Made by a program: the position numbers and the translations under genes | Assembly: GCA_021904315.1 (NCBI GenBank) | Contig: CM038918.1 | Location: 5,843,349 to 5,907,348, forward strand | Length of the DNA stretch: 64,000 bases | Source of the DNA: Sphagnum magellanicum | Lineage: Eukaryota > Streptophyta > Sphagnopsida > Sphagnales > Sphagnaceae | Direction of reading: 5' to 3' | Notes under the pieces: generated by a model | Told to the model about the DNA's origin: nothing | What the model saw: only the letters and a program-made list of their open reading frames with translations | The model's database searches: none | Shown here: positions 22,601 to 33,949 of the stretch, one piece after another | Layout: each line of letters opens with the position of its first letter | How positions within the stretch are numbered: position 1 is the first letter of the stretch

Positions 22601-24340
22601 AACTTATACCATTTAAAAAGACGGTGGTTCAAAACCCCATCAAATCGAAACCTATCCCATATCATGTAGAATTGGGTCATAATCCCAATGAAGCAACATG
22701 GCAACGTGGCAATGATTATCAATGTGAAAAATGATTTTTTTCAAAAAATGCAAGGTTTGACAATGACCCATCAAACTTAACAAAAATCCATGCAAGGCCT
22801 TGGAGCACCCAAAATGTGCTCAAATAATTGCCATGTGTATTTAAAATTTAATTTCAACCTTTAAAACAAACCAAATGGAATATCTTAGTTGCATTCAACA
22901 ACTTTAGTGCTTGAAATTAATTTTATAATTCAACTATTTGCTAGACTTATAACTACTTTAAAACACTATTATTTTACCATAACTTCAACCCAAACCTCCT
23001 TGCTTATAAGGCCCATAACCTTAGTGATTAAATTGATGACATACAACAACATATACAACTTGCTTCTAAAAAGAAGGCAACATATTCAATTTGGGTGGCA
23101 AGTTCTCTTCATTAGGGCAAATGTGCAATGCATTGAAATTGAGATGTTCATCATGAAAAATCAAGGAAATTTTTGACTTGTATTGAAATGAATAACTCTT
23201 TTCAATTTCACCTTACATCATACATAGATCTACTTCACAAAGTTAGATAACATAAAAAAAGTTGCAAATGAAAGTAGATGACATCTTTTGTGCAAAGTTA
23301 GACAATCCTTGCACCAACTCTAATAAAAGTAGGACACAATAAATATCCTACAATGTCTTCACATCACATATATTAAAAATTTATAAGTAGTTTTGGCAAT
23401 GTCAATGGTTGTAGTTTCTTTAGCCATTTCCAAAATCACAACTTACTATTCATTCAAGATGATCTTGAGGGTGATAACATTAAAATCCAACATGTCTTAA
23501 AGTTCTTGAAAATCTTGTAACTTATTTGCTTCAAAATGACATTTAAGGCTAGATGGATGGAATAATTACACGTACATGAAAACAAATTTTTAATCTTGCA
23601 CATGAAATCGAGACCAAATTCACAAATGGAACAAGCAAGTTTGTGCAATGTGCTATGCGGTGCACACCCCTCACCAATGAAACATTTTTACACAAACGAA
23701 ATGGTGATGGTATTTTTGGAACCTCAAAAAACAATAATTTGATTTGTTTTGAAACAAATAGGTGTTTGTTAGTCACATTTGTCTCATTAAGCTTCTATAT
23801 TCAATAATCATGGATGTTGGATTGTTAAAAGTTGTTCCATCTATTACCTTGTATATGTTAAGCAAAATGGGGATCGTTTTTTAATCTTTGATTAGATAGA
23901 CATGCACAAATACCAACTTGGTTGTCAACAATGATGATTTTTTCACAACTTGCCAAAATGAACTCTTGGTATTTATAAATTCCCATTAATAATTTTTTGG
24001 ATTTTAAATCTTTGGTTTAATACTTTCAAGTTTTGATGTACCCAAATCTAAATAAAAAGCTTTGAATGCACCCATGCAATAATTTTTTAGATATTAAAGC
24101 ATTCATCCCTTTTGGAGATGTAACATACATAAATGTTAATCTAAAAGTGGAGTGTAATTTATTATCCTAAATCATTACCAAACCTTAAAAATGAAATACA
24201 TTCACCTTACTTTAATCCTTGTACCTTTCTTAAAATTATGTCATTATAAAGTCATTATGTAATTATCATGTTTCATCATTAATTAGCATAATTCATTATT
24301 AATTAAAATAATGAACAATAGTAAATATGTTTCTTTTGAT
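16700..24340. other. AT-rich intergenic DNA, no gene recognised
   Basis: All six frames are broken; the longest open frames are under 100 codons, of low-complexity composition, and match nothing I recognise. It is mostly low-complexity T/A-rich sequence without clear terminal repeats, probably old unrecognisable transposon debris (inference). Confidence 0.6.
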
Positions 24341-24344
24341 GATG

Positions 24345-24900
24345 TTGTTTTAAATATTTTAGGTTATTATACCCTAGGCTATTATAAGCTATTATAGGTT
24401 ATTGTAATGTAATTTACCCTACACCATCTTCAACTATTCTTGATTATTCCACCTTCAATTTTTATATACCAATGTACTTTAAGTTATTAATTGTTATTAT
24501 TAATTATTTTATGTTATTCCACCTTAGTTTATTTTAAATTATTCTACTTAAGTTATTTAAAAATATTATAGGTTATTCCACCTTAAGTTTTTTTAAGTTA
24601 TTATATTTTAGGCTATTTTTTACTATTATAGATTATTCCACCTTATATTATTATTTAAAATTTTTACCTTAAGTTATTTTTAATTATTTAAAAATATTCC
24701 ACCTTATGTAAAAAAATTAGTGGGAATGAAAAATTAAGGTGGAACCATTTTATTAATTAAAAGCAAACCAAGGTAGAATAACTTATAATAACCAAAAATG
24801 ATGTAAGATACAATAGCTTAAAATAACCAAGGGTATAGTAGCCGAAAATAACCCAAGGTATAATAACTTAAATAATTTAGGGTATAATAAGTTAGTGTGA
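24345..24900. repeat. Foldback-type inverted repeat built of a GGTTATTCCACCTTAAG motif
   Basis: The left part repeats ggttattccacctt/aagttatt-type blocks in the plus sense. The right part carries the reverse complement (aaggtggaa, aggtagaataac, aataaccaagg, gggtatagtag, aggtataataac, gggtataataag). The centre of symmetry is near 24,725, where ccacctta and aaggtgg face each other across about 30 bases. The right arm is shorter (about 165 bp) than the left (about 375 bp), so the left arm appears internally amplified. Confidence 0.65.
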
Positions 24901-24909
24901 ATCAGAGAT

Positions 24910-26700
24910 TATATATAATATTTACATTATTTTACTATTTTTGAATGTAGTTTGCACATAAAAGCATAATTCAATATCAACTAGTTTTGTTATTATTTTG
25001 ATTGTTTCTAAATATCTTATTTACAACTTTAGTATGTTTTTTTTTTTAAAGATTTTCTTTTTAAAGAACAAAAATCAAAACAACATTTGCACAAAAAAAT
25101 TTAATAAAATTTCCTTTTGCTTCTAAAGTTATTTAGTTCTTTCTTTTTACAACATAATCCTCTTTGATTACCTTTAAAAGATGCAAAACAAGAATGATAA
25201 TTCAAACTTGTCAAGAGTTGGAATGGGTCAAATTTTAAACACTAAACAACTGTAATATCCTTGATCAAGGAAAAATGGAAAGAAGGAAGGAAGGATTGTT
25301 TTCCCAAGAATGGCCAATTATCAAAGATAAATAACTTTAAAGATAGACATTTTCAGCCTTTTGAACAATTGAATCATGTAGTTTCAAGGATGAAAGAAGC
25401 CATCCCTTTCTTGGAATCAATGGTGCACACATCCTTGTCCCCACCTTAGTTTGATTCCAATTTTAAATGGTCAATTGGTCAAATCCACATAATGTTTTGA
25501 ACCTACAAATTTTCCCATGAACGAAACATCATGCGTCTAGCTCAATGAGGGTCATCCCCAAGCATATTGTGTTGTTTTTCTATCCCAAAGCATGCCCTTC
25601 TTGTTGCACGTGTCACCATGCAAGTTGTTTAGATATATAAAGACTTGTTGAAAAATTCTAATACATTTGGACACTATGTTATTGATTATAATAATTAATT
25701 AAAAAAATGAGGGCATGTTTTGAAACCAAACCACCCACTTCCCAAGAAGGTGGGTGATTTTGTTTCGAAATGTTTTTTTCTTACTTTTTTTTTTACCTTT
25801 TTTTTTGAAGGGAAAGATTTATATTTAAGGAAATTTGTTAAACACAATGTTGCATTTAACAAATTAAAAAAATTCACAAAACTCCAAATATCAACAAAAA
25901 TATGCCAATTGAAAAACCATTTATTGTCACATTCCATATGAGACATTTTATCATCAAGAATTACAAGTAAATAAAAAAAAAGTGTTTGACTATAAGGTGG
26001 GGAATTGGTGTGTGATAATAGAGGAATATATAGGAATGATAGGTCCCATTACCCTAATGTCTTACACTAACACAAACAAATTATGATGAAATGACATATT
26101 TTATGGAAAATATGTTGTTTCAATTAAAAAAATTTCTTTGATTTTGGTGGCATTGATCACAATTAAATGGCTTGAATTTATCATTTATTATCCAAACTTT
26201 AAGTTATGATAAACCAAAATGTTAGGTTAATCATTTAGTGATCCACAAATTTGGATTTCCTTTACTTATAGTTTTGTTTTTAGTGTTGTTGGAGGGTGGA
26301 GGTTATAATTGTTTTATGAAGTTTGGGTGGTAGGCCTAGCATAAGTCACATTATTTGTGAGTTTAATCCATCAAATCATGCATTGGATTAAATTTATTTG
26401 TCTAGAATGAAAAGTTAATTATAATGAATGAATTTCATCTATGAACTATGAATTGCACAATACACATCTTAGCATTTTTAGCTTTTTACAAGACTTCTAC
26501 AAAATATGTATTAACTTTGGTATTGATGCCTACGATATTTCAAATAATTTTCATGTAATTTTTTAATGAAACCAAAGCATTTGCTTCTTCAATTATGTGA
26601 ATAGTATTTTTAGGTTTATTTTAAAACTCCAATAAAAAAAATGTGGGAACAATGATGGAGTAATTTGTTTACTTTATTTGTGTCTTCTTTAACTTCAATT
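24910..26700. other. AT-rich intergenic DNA, no gene recognised
   Basis: No open frame above 83 codons and no recognised domain. Poly-T and poly-A runs occur at about 25,780-25,810. Nothing else specific is seen. Confidence 0.5.
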
Positions 26701-26716
26701 TGTGTTTGACACCAAA

Positions 26717-26876
26717 TATCTATTTCAATTGGATTCATTGGGGACATAAATATGAATAACTGGAAAGATTAATTTGCAAAAAATTACAAAGATCTTTAAC
26801 TATCTCGATTGGATTGTTGGGGAGATGAATAAGAATACTTGGAAAGATTAATTTTAAAAACATTACAAGAATCTTT
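26717..26876. repeat. Two tandem copies of an 80-bp unit
   Basis: The order atct, caattggatt/cgattggatt, ttgggga, atgaataa, ggaaagattaattt, attacaa(a)ga, atcttt occurs twice, spaced about 80 bp. No coding role was seen. Confidence 0.6.
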
Positions 26877-27349
26877 GAAATTACTTGATTTAGGGCTTTG
26901 GGAGTGTGCACATGGATGTGATTTAAATTCCATAATTATCATCAGAGGGATGTTATTGGGAGCTTTAAGTGTTGAAAATAATCGGGTAACATGATCAATA
27001 ATTCAAAAACATCAATGGGAATGTGTCATGCCATTGAATAACATGTTATGGCAAAGTAACATAAAAGGCTTATGGAATGACAACTTCAAGGTTTAAATTC
27101 ATGATATGTAAAAACCCCAATATTTAACACGTAATAATTGTCAGACTTAAAATCATAAAAATGTTACATGTATCATAGTCATATTGTCCTATGTTTAACA
27201 ACAATTTTTTTACAAAGGCTAATATTTATTAATTTAAATTATTTTTATTTTATATATGATATATAAAAATACACATAATGTTCAAGAAATTTTTGATATA
27301 TAATATTATAAATGAAGTTAGTTATTAATGGACGTGATTCATTTAATAT

Positions 27350-27440
27350 TTATCACTAGAAATAACCTATGGTAAAATAATTTAAAATAGTCAACAATAG
27401 CTTATGATAGAATAGTCTATGGTAGAATTATTTTTTAAAA
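27350..27440. repeat. Short copy of the 24.3-24.9 kb motif
   Basis: aataacctatggtaaaataa, atagcttatgatagaatag and ctatggtagaatta resemble the right-arm blocks of the foldback repeat about 2.5 kb to the left. Confidence 0.4.
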
Positions 27441-27799
27441 ATTTAAAATAAAAAATGTGTAAAATAATAAATGATGACAAAAAAATCATTTTTAATAATA
27501 TTTTAATAGTTAAGGGCTTGTTTTTTAAACATGGAAATGGGAGGAGGTGAAAGGTTCAAACCTTCACACTTACACTTTAAGTTGATGGGCTAATCATTTA
27601 AATGGGTTAGGTTCCTAACTTAAGTTAGATAGCCCAATGAACTTATTATGGATAATTTATTTATTAATGAATTTATTATTATTAATTTAATTATTACTGA
27701 ATTTGGTTAATTATTAATGAATTCACTTGTCCATAACGACTAGTCCCCATTTACTAAGGGGTTGACCATTTTCACCATGGTAAATTTGTTCAATTTCAT

Positions 27800-28025
27800 T
27801 CAAAATATAATGAAACACATAATGAATTTGGATGCATATTGGTGTAGTGTATTTATACCTTTTATGGCATGGAAGGGTTTATTCCAACATTTGGAAAATT
27901 ACTTATGGATGATTATCATGACTATATGCATGTGTAAAATGTTCAAATTGAAGAATGATGATTGTATTGGTCACCCAACTATACTTGGAATACATGTGGT
28001 CCCAACATTTTTTTCCACCTCAAGT
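27800..28025 (+). mobile_element. Fragment related to the 35-kb gag relic
   Basis: Between about 27,855 and 27,920 the DNA closely matches, on the opposite strand, the relic at about 34,940-35,005; both encode MAWKGLFQHLE. Similarity fades on both sides. It is a decayed, short fragment with no terminal repeats seen. Confidence 0.55.
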
Positions 28026-28603
28026 TTGACATAACAATTTTTGGTACCTTAATACATTGGCAAGCTTGGTAATAACATGCTGAATAATTAATATATTTTG
28101 GGAATTTTAATTCGGCAACTTAGTTTTGATTTTGAAGATTTCAACAAGTACAAAATAAATGTAATAAAATTACCTCTGCTTAAAAAAGTTTTCAATTGTC
28201 TTCCTTGTTGGACTATCCTCATTAATTTGTACTATACAAAAAGGGCTAGGGTTTGAATTTAACCATAAATTTTGAATTATTCGACATAATTATTTTATTT
28301 GATTTTGACAAAATTAAAAATAATTTAATTTGTGTTGAAGTTCCTAATGCATTATGGTAAAAGTGTGACAAGCGGGAATGAAACTGTTAGTGGAAGTACA
28401 AACATTGAAAATGGTGGAGCCATAAAAAATGGTGGTATTAGTCCTTCCATGTTAATTCGTGGGGTCCTTTGCCCGCACTTAACCCAATTGTGGAATTTTT
28501 CCAAAAGTTCCAACAAAATTACCAAGGGGTTTAAATTGAAAAGTTGAGGAGTTTATAAAAGTTTTAGCGTAAACCCCACTAGAAGAAAAAAAAAGTTTTT
28601 TTG

Positions 28604-28677
28604 ACTTGTCGTTTGTTACTACAAATGTCATTTGTGACTATTTTAGTTGCAAGCAACACTTGTAACAAATGACAAGT
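28604..28677. repeat. Short hairpin with 16-bp arms
   Basis: ACTTGTCGTTTGTTAC (28,604-28,619) and GTAACAAATGACAAGT (28,662-28,677) pair with one mismatch. The stem extends imperfectly into flanking T and A runs. It could be a tiny MITE-like element. Confidence 0.6.
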
Positions 28678-29194
28678 AAAAAAATACGAAAACAAATTTA
28701 AAGTCCCATGAGAATTTATGGGAGGCCTGTACATGGATGCACAATAATGAATCTTGTTTTTTTCCATTACCCAAATTCATTAGGTTTTTAGTGAAAAAAG
28801 ACAATTCATTAATATGCAACTTGTATGGTTTTGGTAAAAAAAACTAGTTGATTATGATAATTTTAGTGAAATGTTTTTTAGTCATTTTGGATGGTCACAT
28901 GTTGCACTAGATAATTTTTAATTTAAAAATTATGACATGGATATATGAAGTCCCAAATTAATATGACATGGCATAACATTATATATATATATGGATCATG
29001 AAATCACAAATTACAAATTTGTCATGGCATGCCATGACAAATTTACATGTTGTGAAAAATTTGAAAAAAATTAAAGTTTTTTTTTTCCCAATTTTGTCAA
29101 CAAAAGTGTTTTGACACCATTTAAACACAATGTACATGTTTGTGTATTCACCATGATATATATTTTTGTAAATTGCATTTGTACAAGATACAAT

Positions 29195-29285
29195 AAGGCA
29201 TGCATGAATCAAGGATTGAACCCAAGACCTCATGGAATCACACCACAGTCTTGACCACCAAACCACTTCAAGACTTTATTAAAAA
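29195..29285 (-). repeat. tRNA-derived SINE-like fragment
   Basis: On the minus strand an A-box-like TGGTTTGGTGGTCAAGAC is followed about 30 bases later by a B-box-like GGTTCAATCC, the spacing of a tRNA-type pol III promoter. The rest does not fold as an intact tRNA in my reading, so a SINE head is more likely than a tRNA gene. Confidence 0.4.
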
Positions 29286-29413
29286 TGATGAAAAAATTGA
29301 AGTTTATTGTGTTTGGCATGAAATTGTTTGGGAAATTCAAACTTTAACATACATTTTCTTTTGAAAAATTTATTCAAATGTTATAAATGAAAAGATAATT
29401 TTGAAATTTATTC

Positions 29414-29435
29414 TATATATATATATATATATATA
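29414..29435. repeat. (AT)n microsatellite
   Basis: An uninterrupted alternating TA run of about 22 bases. Confidence 0.9.
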
Positions 29436-30517
29436 CATATAAAATTTACCATGTTAAAAAAAAAAACCTAAAATAACATATCATGAATAAATCAACAAAT
29501 ATCTTTTTGTTTAAATTGACTTAAATTCTTTGTAAATTCAATGTGAATTCAAAAGTGCATTTATTAAGTCTTTTATTTAAAAATCATTACATAAAATATG
29601 TCCATTTTTTGAAGAATTGGAAGTTATTTTTTCCCCTAATATGGTGAGGTAAAAATTTATTTATTTATTTTTACAATGTTATTAAAATGATAATCATTTA
29701 TAATTTTTTTTGCCATATTTGGTTATAGATAAGTTGTGTACTTGGAAACTTGTTTAAATCTTTCAATTTATTATGGTTATTTATGATATTTTATTGTAAA
29801 ATATAACAATATATATTTTTAAAAATTTCTAAATTTTTTTTTGAAAAAATCATTTTTTGATGTTGTTGCCCCCTTAAATTAACAGAAGTTAATCATAAGA
29901 AGAAACATTAATTAATTAAAACATATAGTCATTTAATTATCGAGACCATATTTTTTTAATAAGATTAATTATACACTAATACCAATGATTAATTACACAA
30001 CTTTGAAAAAAATCACAACATATATATATAATGTAAGAATATATATTACATTTGTTTCCTTTGTAAAAGGAAACACAATTTAATTTGGTGAAATTTTGGG
30101 TTTAAATAGTTGAATGAACACCCCCCTCCCCCAATCAACATGTTTTTTTGTTTCAAATTTTTTTAACATGGCAATTCTTGTTAGGAAAAAAATGGAAAAA
30201 AATGGAAAAAAATAGTGCAAATTCAAAGGATTTGTAAACAATAAAAAAACTTTCCAAAAAATTGGGATAAAAAAATTGAAAAAAAAAAAGTTACTCTTAA
30301 TGAATAAATTTTTTAAAATAATTATAATAATTCCAACATCAAATTTATTTGAAGATATTTAAGTTCAATCTTTGATATCATCATAAACCTTATCCAACTT
30401 TTTTGAAAATTTAAAATAAATATATAAATGATGTAACCAAAGGTTTTTTTGGTGGTGAATTTTCACCATTTTTCAAACATAAAAAAAACTATATACATTA
30501 ATAACGTATTTTTCAAG

Positions 30518-30541
30518 TATATATATATATATATATATATA
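30518..30541. repeat. (AT)n microsatellite
   Basis: An uninterrupted alternating TA run of about 23 bases between the two diverged 410-bp copies. Confidence 0.9.
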
Positions 30542-30768
30542 CTAAAAAAACTTCCATTTTAAATTTATTAAATGATATAACTCTACAATGGGTTTTAAGA
30601 ATTTCTTAAAAATCAATAGTGCATTCAAAATAATAAAATAATAAAATTTTTAAAATGTAAAATAAATTGAAATGGCTTGTCATAATTAAAATTTCTTTTG
30701 TTTAAATTGACCTAAAATCTTTGTAAATTCAAAAATGCATTCATCAGTCTTTTACAATTTAAATTTCA

Positions 30769-30808
<40 letters not shown>

Positions 30809-30824
30809 TTGTGTGTGTGTGTGT
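30769..30824. repeat. (AT)n followed by (GT)n microsatellite
   Basis: About 28 bases of alternating AT pass directly into about 28 bases of GT with one TTT interruption. Confidence 0.9.
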
Positions 30825-31440
30825 TTGCAAGTTTTTATTTTTCCCAATATGAATAGATACTATTTATTTATTTATTTATTTTTGCAATGTTGGGAAAATG
30901 ATAATCATCCACAAGAAAATTATCACATTTGGTTATTGACAAGTTGTGTAGTTGGAAATTGGTTTAAATCCTTCAATATCTAGTTACTTATTATATTTTT
31001 ATTGTAAAACATTGATAATATTTATTTTTAATTTTAAAAAATAAATTAAAAAATCCTTTTTAACGATGTTATGCCTTTAAATTGATCAAAATTGTCCACA
31101 AGAAAAACATGTTTAAAATAAAATAAAGAAGTATAAAATATATTTAATTTTTGATAATAATAATAGTAATACTTAAAAAAATTATTTTAATTCATTGATT
31201 TTAGCATGGATTTTGTTTTCATACACCAAGAAACAAATGGGGAAAAAATTAAGGATTATTTTTGGCATTTGTTTTAGTGTGGCACCATGAACATTCATAT
31301 TAATTAACTTTTCCATGATGCTTAAAACAAATTGAGGGAAAAAATACATTTAAATTTACATAAATGTGTAATAATTTAATAAAAAAAATTTATGATTTAA
31401 AGGTCTACATGCATTTTAAAATTTGCATGCATGAACATTT

Positions 31441-31930
31441 TAACCTAATCATTAACCTATTCAAATATAAATGTGAGGCACTAAGTTGTTATGTGTGTTT
31501 CAATATATACTAGTAAATGCAATATGTAGCATTTGAATAATGTTTTCAATAAGCTCAATTGATGTAAAAATGTTAACAATTCAAAAAATGTGAAAAAATT
31601 CACCAAACCATTCAAACATAAATGCAAAATATTGAATTGCATGGGTTTTAGTATATTATAATAAATGTAAAATGTAATTTGTGAGTAATGGTTTTTAATA
31701 TATTAAAAGTGAATGGGTTAATTTTAATAATTGAAAAAATGTGAAAAAAATCACTAATTCAATCCAATATAAATGGGGTTTAAAGTTGTTACATGTGTTT
31801 TAATAAATTATGGTAAGTGTAAAATGCAACTTTTAAGTAATGGTTTCAACATGTTAAAAATTGGTAGTTCAACTCATGTACCGTGTTGATAGTTAAAGAA
31901 ATGTCAAAAAAATCATTAACCCATTATAAT
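31441..31930. repeat. Tandem repeat of about 151 bp, three copies and a part
   Basis: attcaaatataaatg-type blocks recur at about 31,459, 31,610 and 31,761. Each unit also has a gttgttatgtgtgtt-type block, a taaatg(c/t)aaaatg block, agtaatggttt and a-rich aaaaatgtgaaaaaatcac. A fourth partial copy ends near 31,930. Confidence 0.7.
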
Positions 31931-33409
31931 GCATTGTTTGAATCAAATTAAAACCTACCTCAATTTTCACATCACCAATTTGAAATTATTAAATAATTAA
32001 ATAAGGTCCAAATTATATTCATAAAGGAACAACGTAATGAACGTAACAACTATGAACAATATTGACTATTAGTGTAATAAGACATTTACAAACTTACACT
32101 ATGAGAAATTGTGTCCATTAAAACCATAATACCGTGCAACTAAAACTCAAAAAAACTCATATGTGCAACTATCTCTTGGGTATTACAATTACTATGCAAC
32201 TATCCCTTTAGAAATATAATGTATTAATAAATAAATTGTCATGTCAAAAAATTAATTAGTTGTAGTATAATTATAAATGAATTGAAAATGGGTTTTTTAC
32301 ACGATAATTTATACACATCATACATACATATATAGTCAACCATGTTCAATTTTTTAAAGAATTATATTGTAGTTGCATGTGGCAACTACTTTAGAACTAT
32401 TATAAATGTGTCATTAAAGCAACAACTATGTTGCAACTAATGTACAATGTACATACATGTGATCATGCCACGTATTCACATTTCCACCACCAATATGAGA
32501 TACATTTGCAATTAATTTTTGATTATGATTCCCATTGATACAATTAGTATGGCCATTAATGCACCACTACTAAAGTATTATTGTTCAACTATGTGGTGAC
32601 TATAATACAACTACTTATAATTTAATAAGGATACATATTCATTAGTTATTTATATTTTCATCATATTTGTTTCCTTTTGAGTGATTTAAAATGTTGTGGG
32701 AGCACTACTTCAAGTTTTTAAATCATTTTTAAAATGTAAATTAAAATGAGTAATGAAAAAAAACAAGAGGAGAAATAAACTTTCCAACTTATGAAACACG
32801 TTTTTTTTCATTTTTTTCTACTTTGGACCTCTCCTACTTTCAAATCTCATAACTTTTTAAATTTGTATTCATTTAAAACAATTTAAAGTTTATAGGAACG
32901 CCATTTGAAATTTTACAAATCATTTTTGAACTTTAATAACAACATAACAACATACATGGAATTTTGTTAGTGTTTGGGAACTTGTCTTTGTAACATTTGG
33001 TGGTTTGTTTTCTTTGAGTTATTGACGCCTTCTACTTTGAAAGGCCATAATTTTTTCAATTTTATTTCATTTTTGATGATTTTTAGTGCACCAGATGCAC
33101 CAATATGGGGGGTTCAAATTTTGTTTAGACACTAAAAACAATGGAACGCTCCCTTTGGATCTACCTTACCTTGAGCGCTTAAATGTTATAGTTACAATTC
33201 AATTTGCAACTAATGAACAATTAAAAAATTTAACCCATATGTTTTGTCTTCAAATCCCCTGTTACAAAGTATATAAAAAAAATTTGTTCTCTTATGTTCT
33301 CACATTAAAATACATGTGCCATTTTGGGATGAACTTAAAAAAATTTAACCTAAAGGCAAAACATAAAATAAAAATAAAATTTTATGGCTATTTTTTAGTG
33401 CATTTAATT

Positions 33410-33529
33410 TTGTGCTTCCCTACTTACTTACCTCCCTAGGGAAGTAAGTAGGTCTTAGGTAAATATGTAGGTATGTAGGTCTTAAAACCTACCAACTTAC
33501 CTACCAATGGTTATGTATGACCTACCTAG

Positions 33530-33564
<35 letters not shown>
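33410..33564. repeat. CCTAGG/TAGGT-rich simple repeat ending in (AT)n
   Basis: Interleaved tagg and ccta motifs, including a palindrome around ctccctagggaag, are followed by an alternating TA run at 33,533-33,564. The motif set matches the larger blocks near 35.6 and 38.5-39.6 kb. Confidence 0.7.
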
Positions 33565-33566
<2 letters not shown>

Positions 33567-33949
33567 CAAAATACAATTAATATGCCATGCAGCAATTTTT
33601 TTATTATGCCATGCGTCAGAATCCTGAACCATCATTAACAAATATAATGGATGGCGGAGATCAATATTTCGAAAAAAATATTTTATGTTTAAAAATCTTC
33701 ATAATGCCATGTGTTAAATTTTAATAGATGGATGACAATTATTGACATCAACATGACATCATGTGTGTAGTTATAATGGAGTTGTATAGTAGTTGAAAAC
33801 AAGTTTTTAAAACTAAGTTGCAATTGAGTTGTAATGAGTTGTATATAGTGAATTGGAACTTTGCAATTCATGCAATTTGTCTATTAACATTCACAATGTA
33901 TAAATATAGTGAGTTGCAAGTGTCCTTTATAACTCAAAAAATGAGTTGT

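Larger units (their letters stand above)
29495..31105. repeat. Diverged direct duplication, two copies of about 410 bp
   Basis: About 29,495-29,905 and 30,685-31,105 share a long series of blocks in the same order: tttgtttaaattgac, tctttgtaaattca, tttatttatttttacaatgtt, aaaatgataatcat, atttggttat, acaagttgtgta-type, ttggaaa, ttttattgtaaaa, gatgtt and ccttaaattga. The copies are about 1.19 kb apart, and an (AT)n-(GT)n microsatellite sits inside the second. Confidence 0.65.
28025..33400. other. AT-rich intergenic DNA, no gene recognised
   Basis: Apart from the repeats listed separately, it holds low-complexity AT-rich DNA. The longest open frame (33,086-33,439, 117 codons, plus strand) has biased composition and no recognised domain, and I do not call it a gene. 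Confidence 0.5.

Noticed and set aside
29195-29285. A functional tRNA gene
   Set aside because: A and B box-like motifs are present but I could not form the acceptor stem or a proper anticodon arm.
33086-33439. 117-codon open frame in AT-rich DNA
   Set aside because: Lys/Asn/Leu-biased low-complexity translation with no family match; expected by chance at this length of AT-rich DNA.
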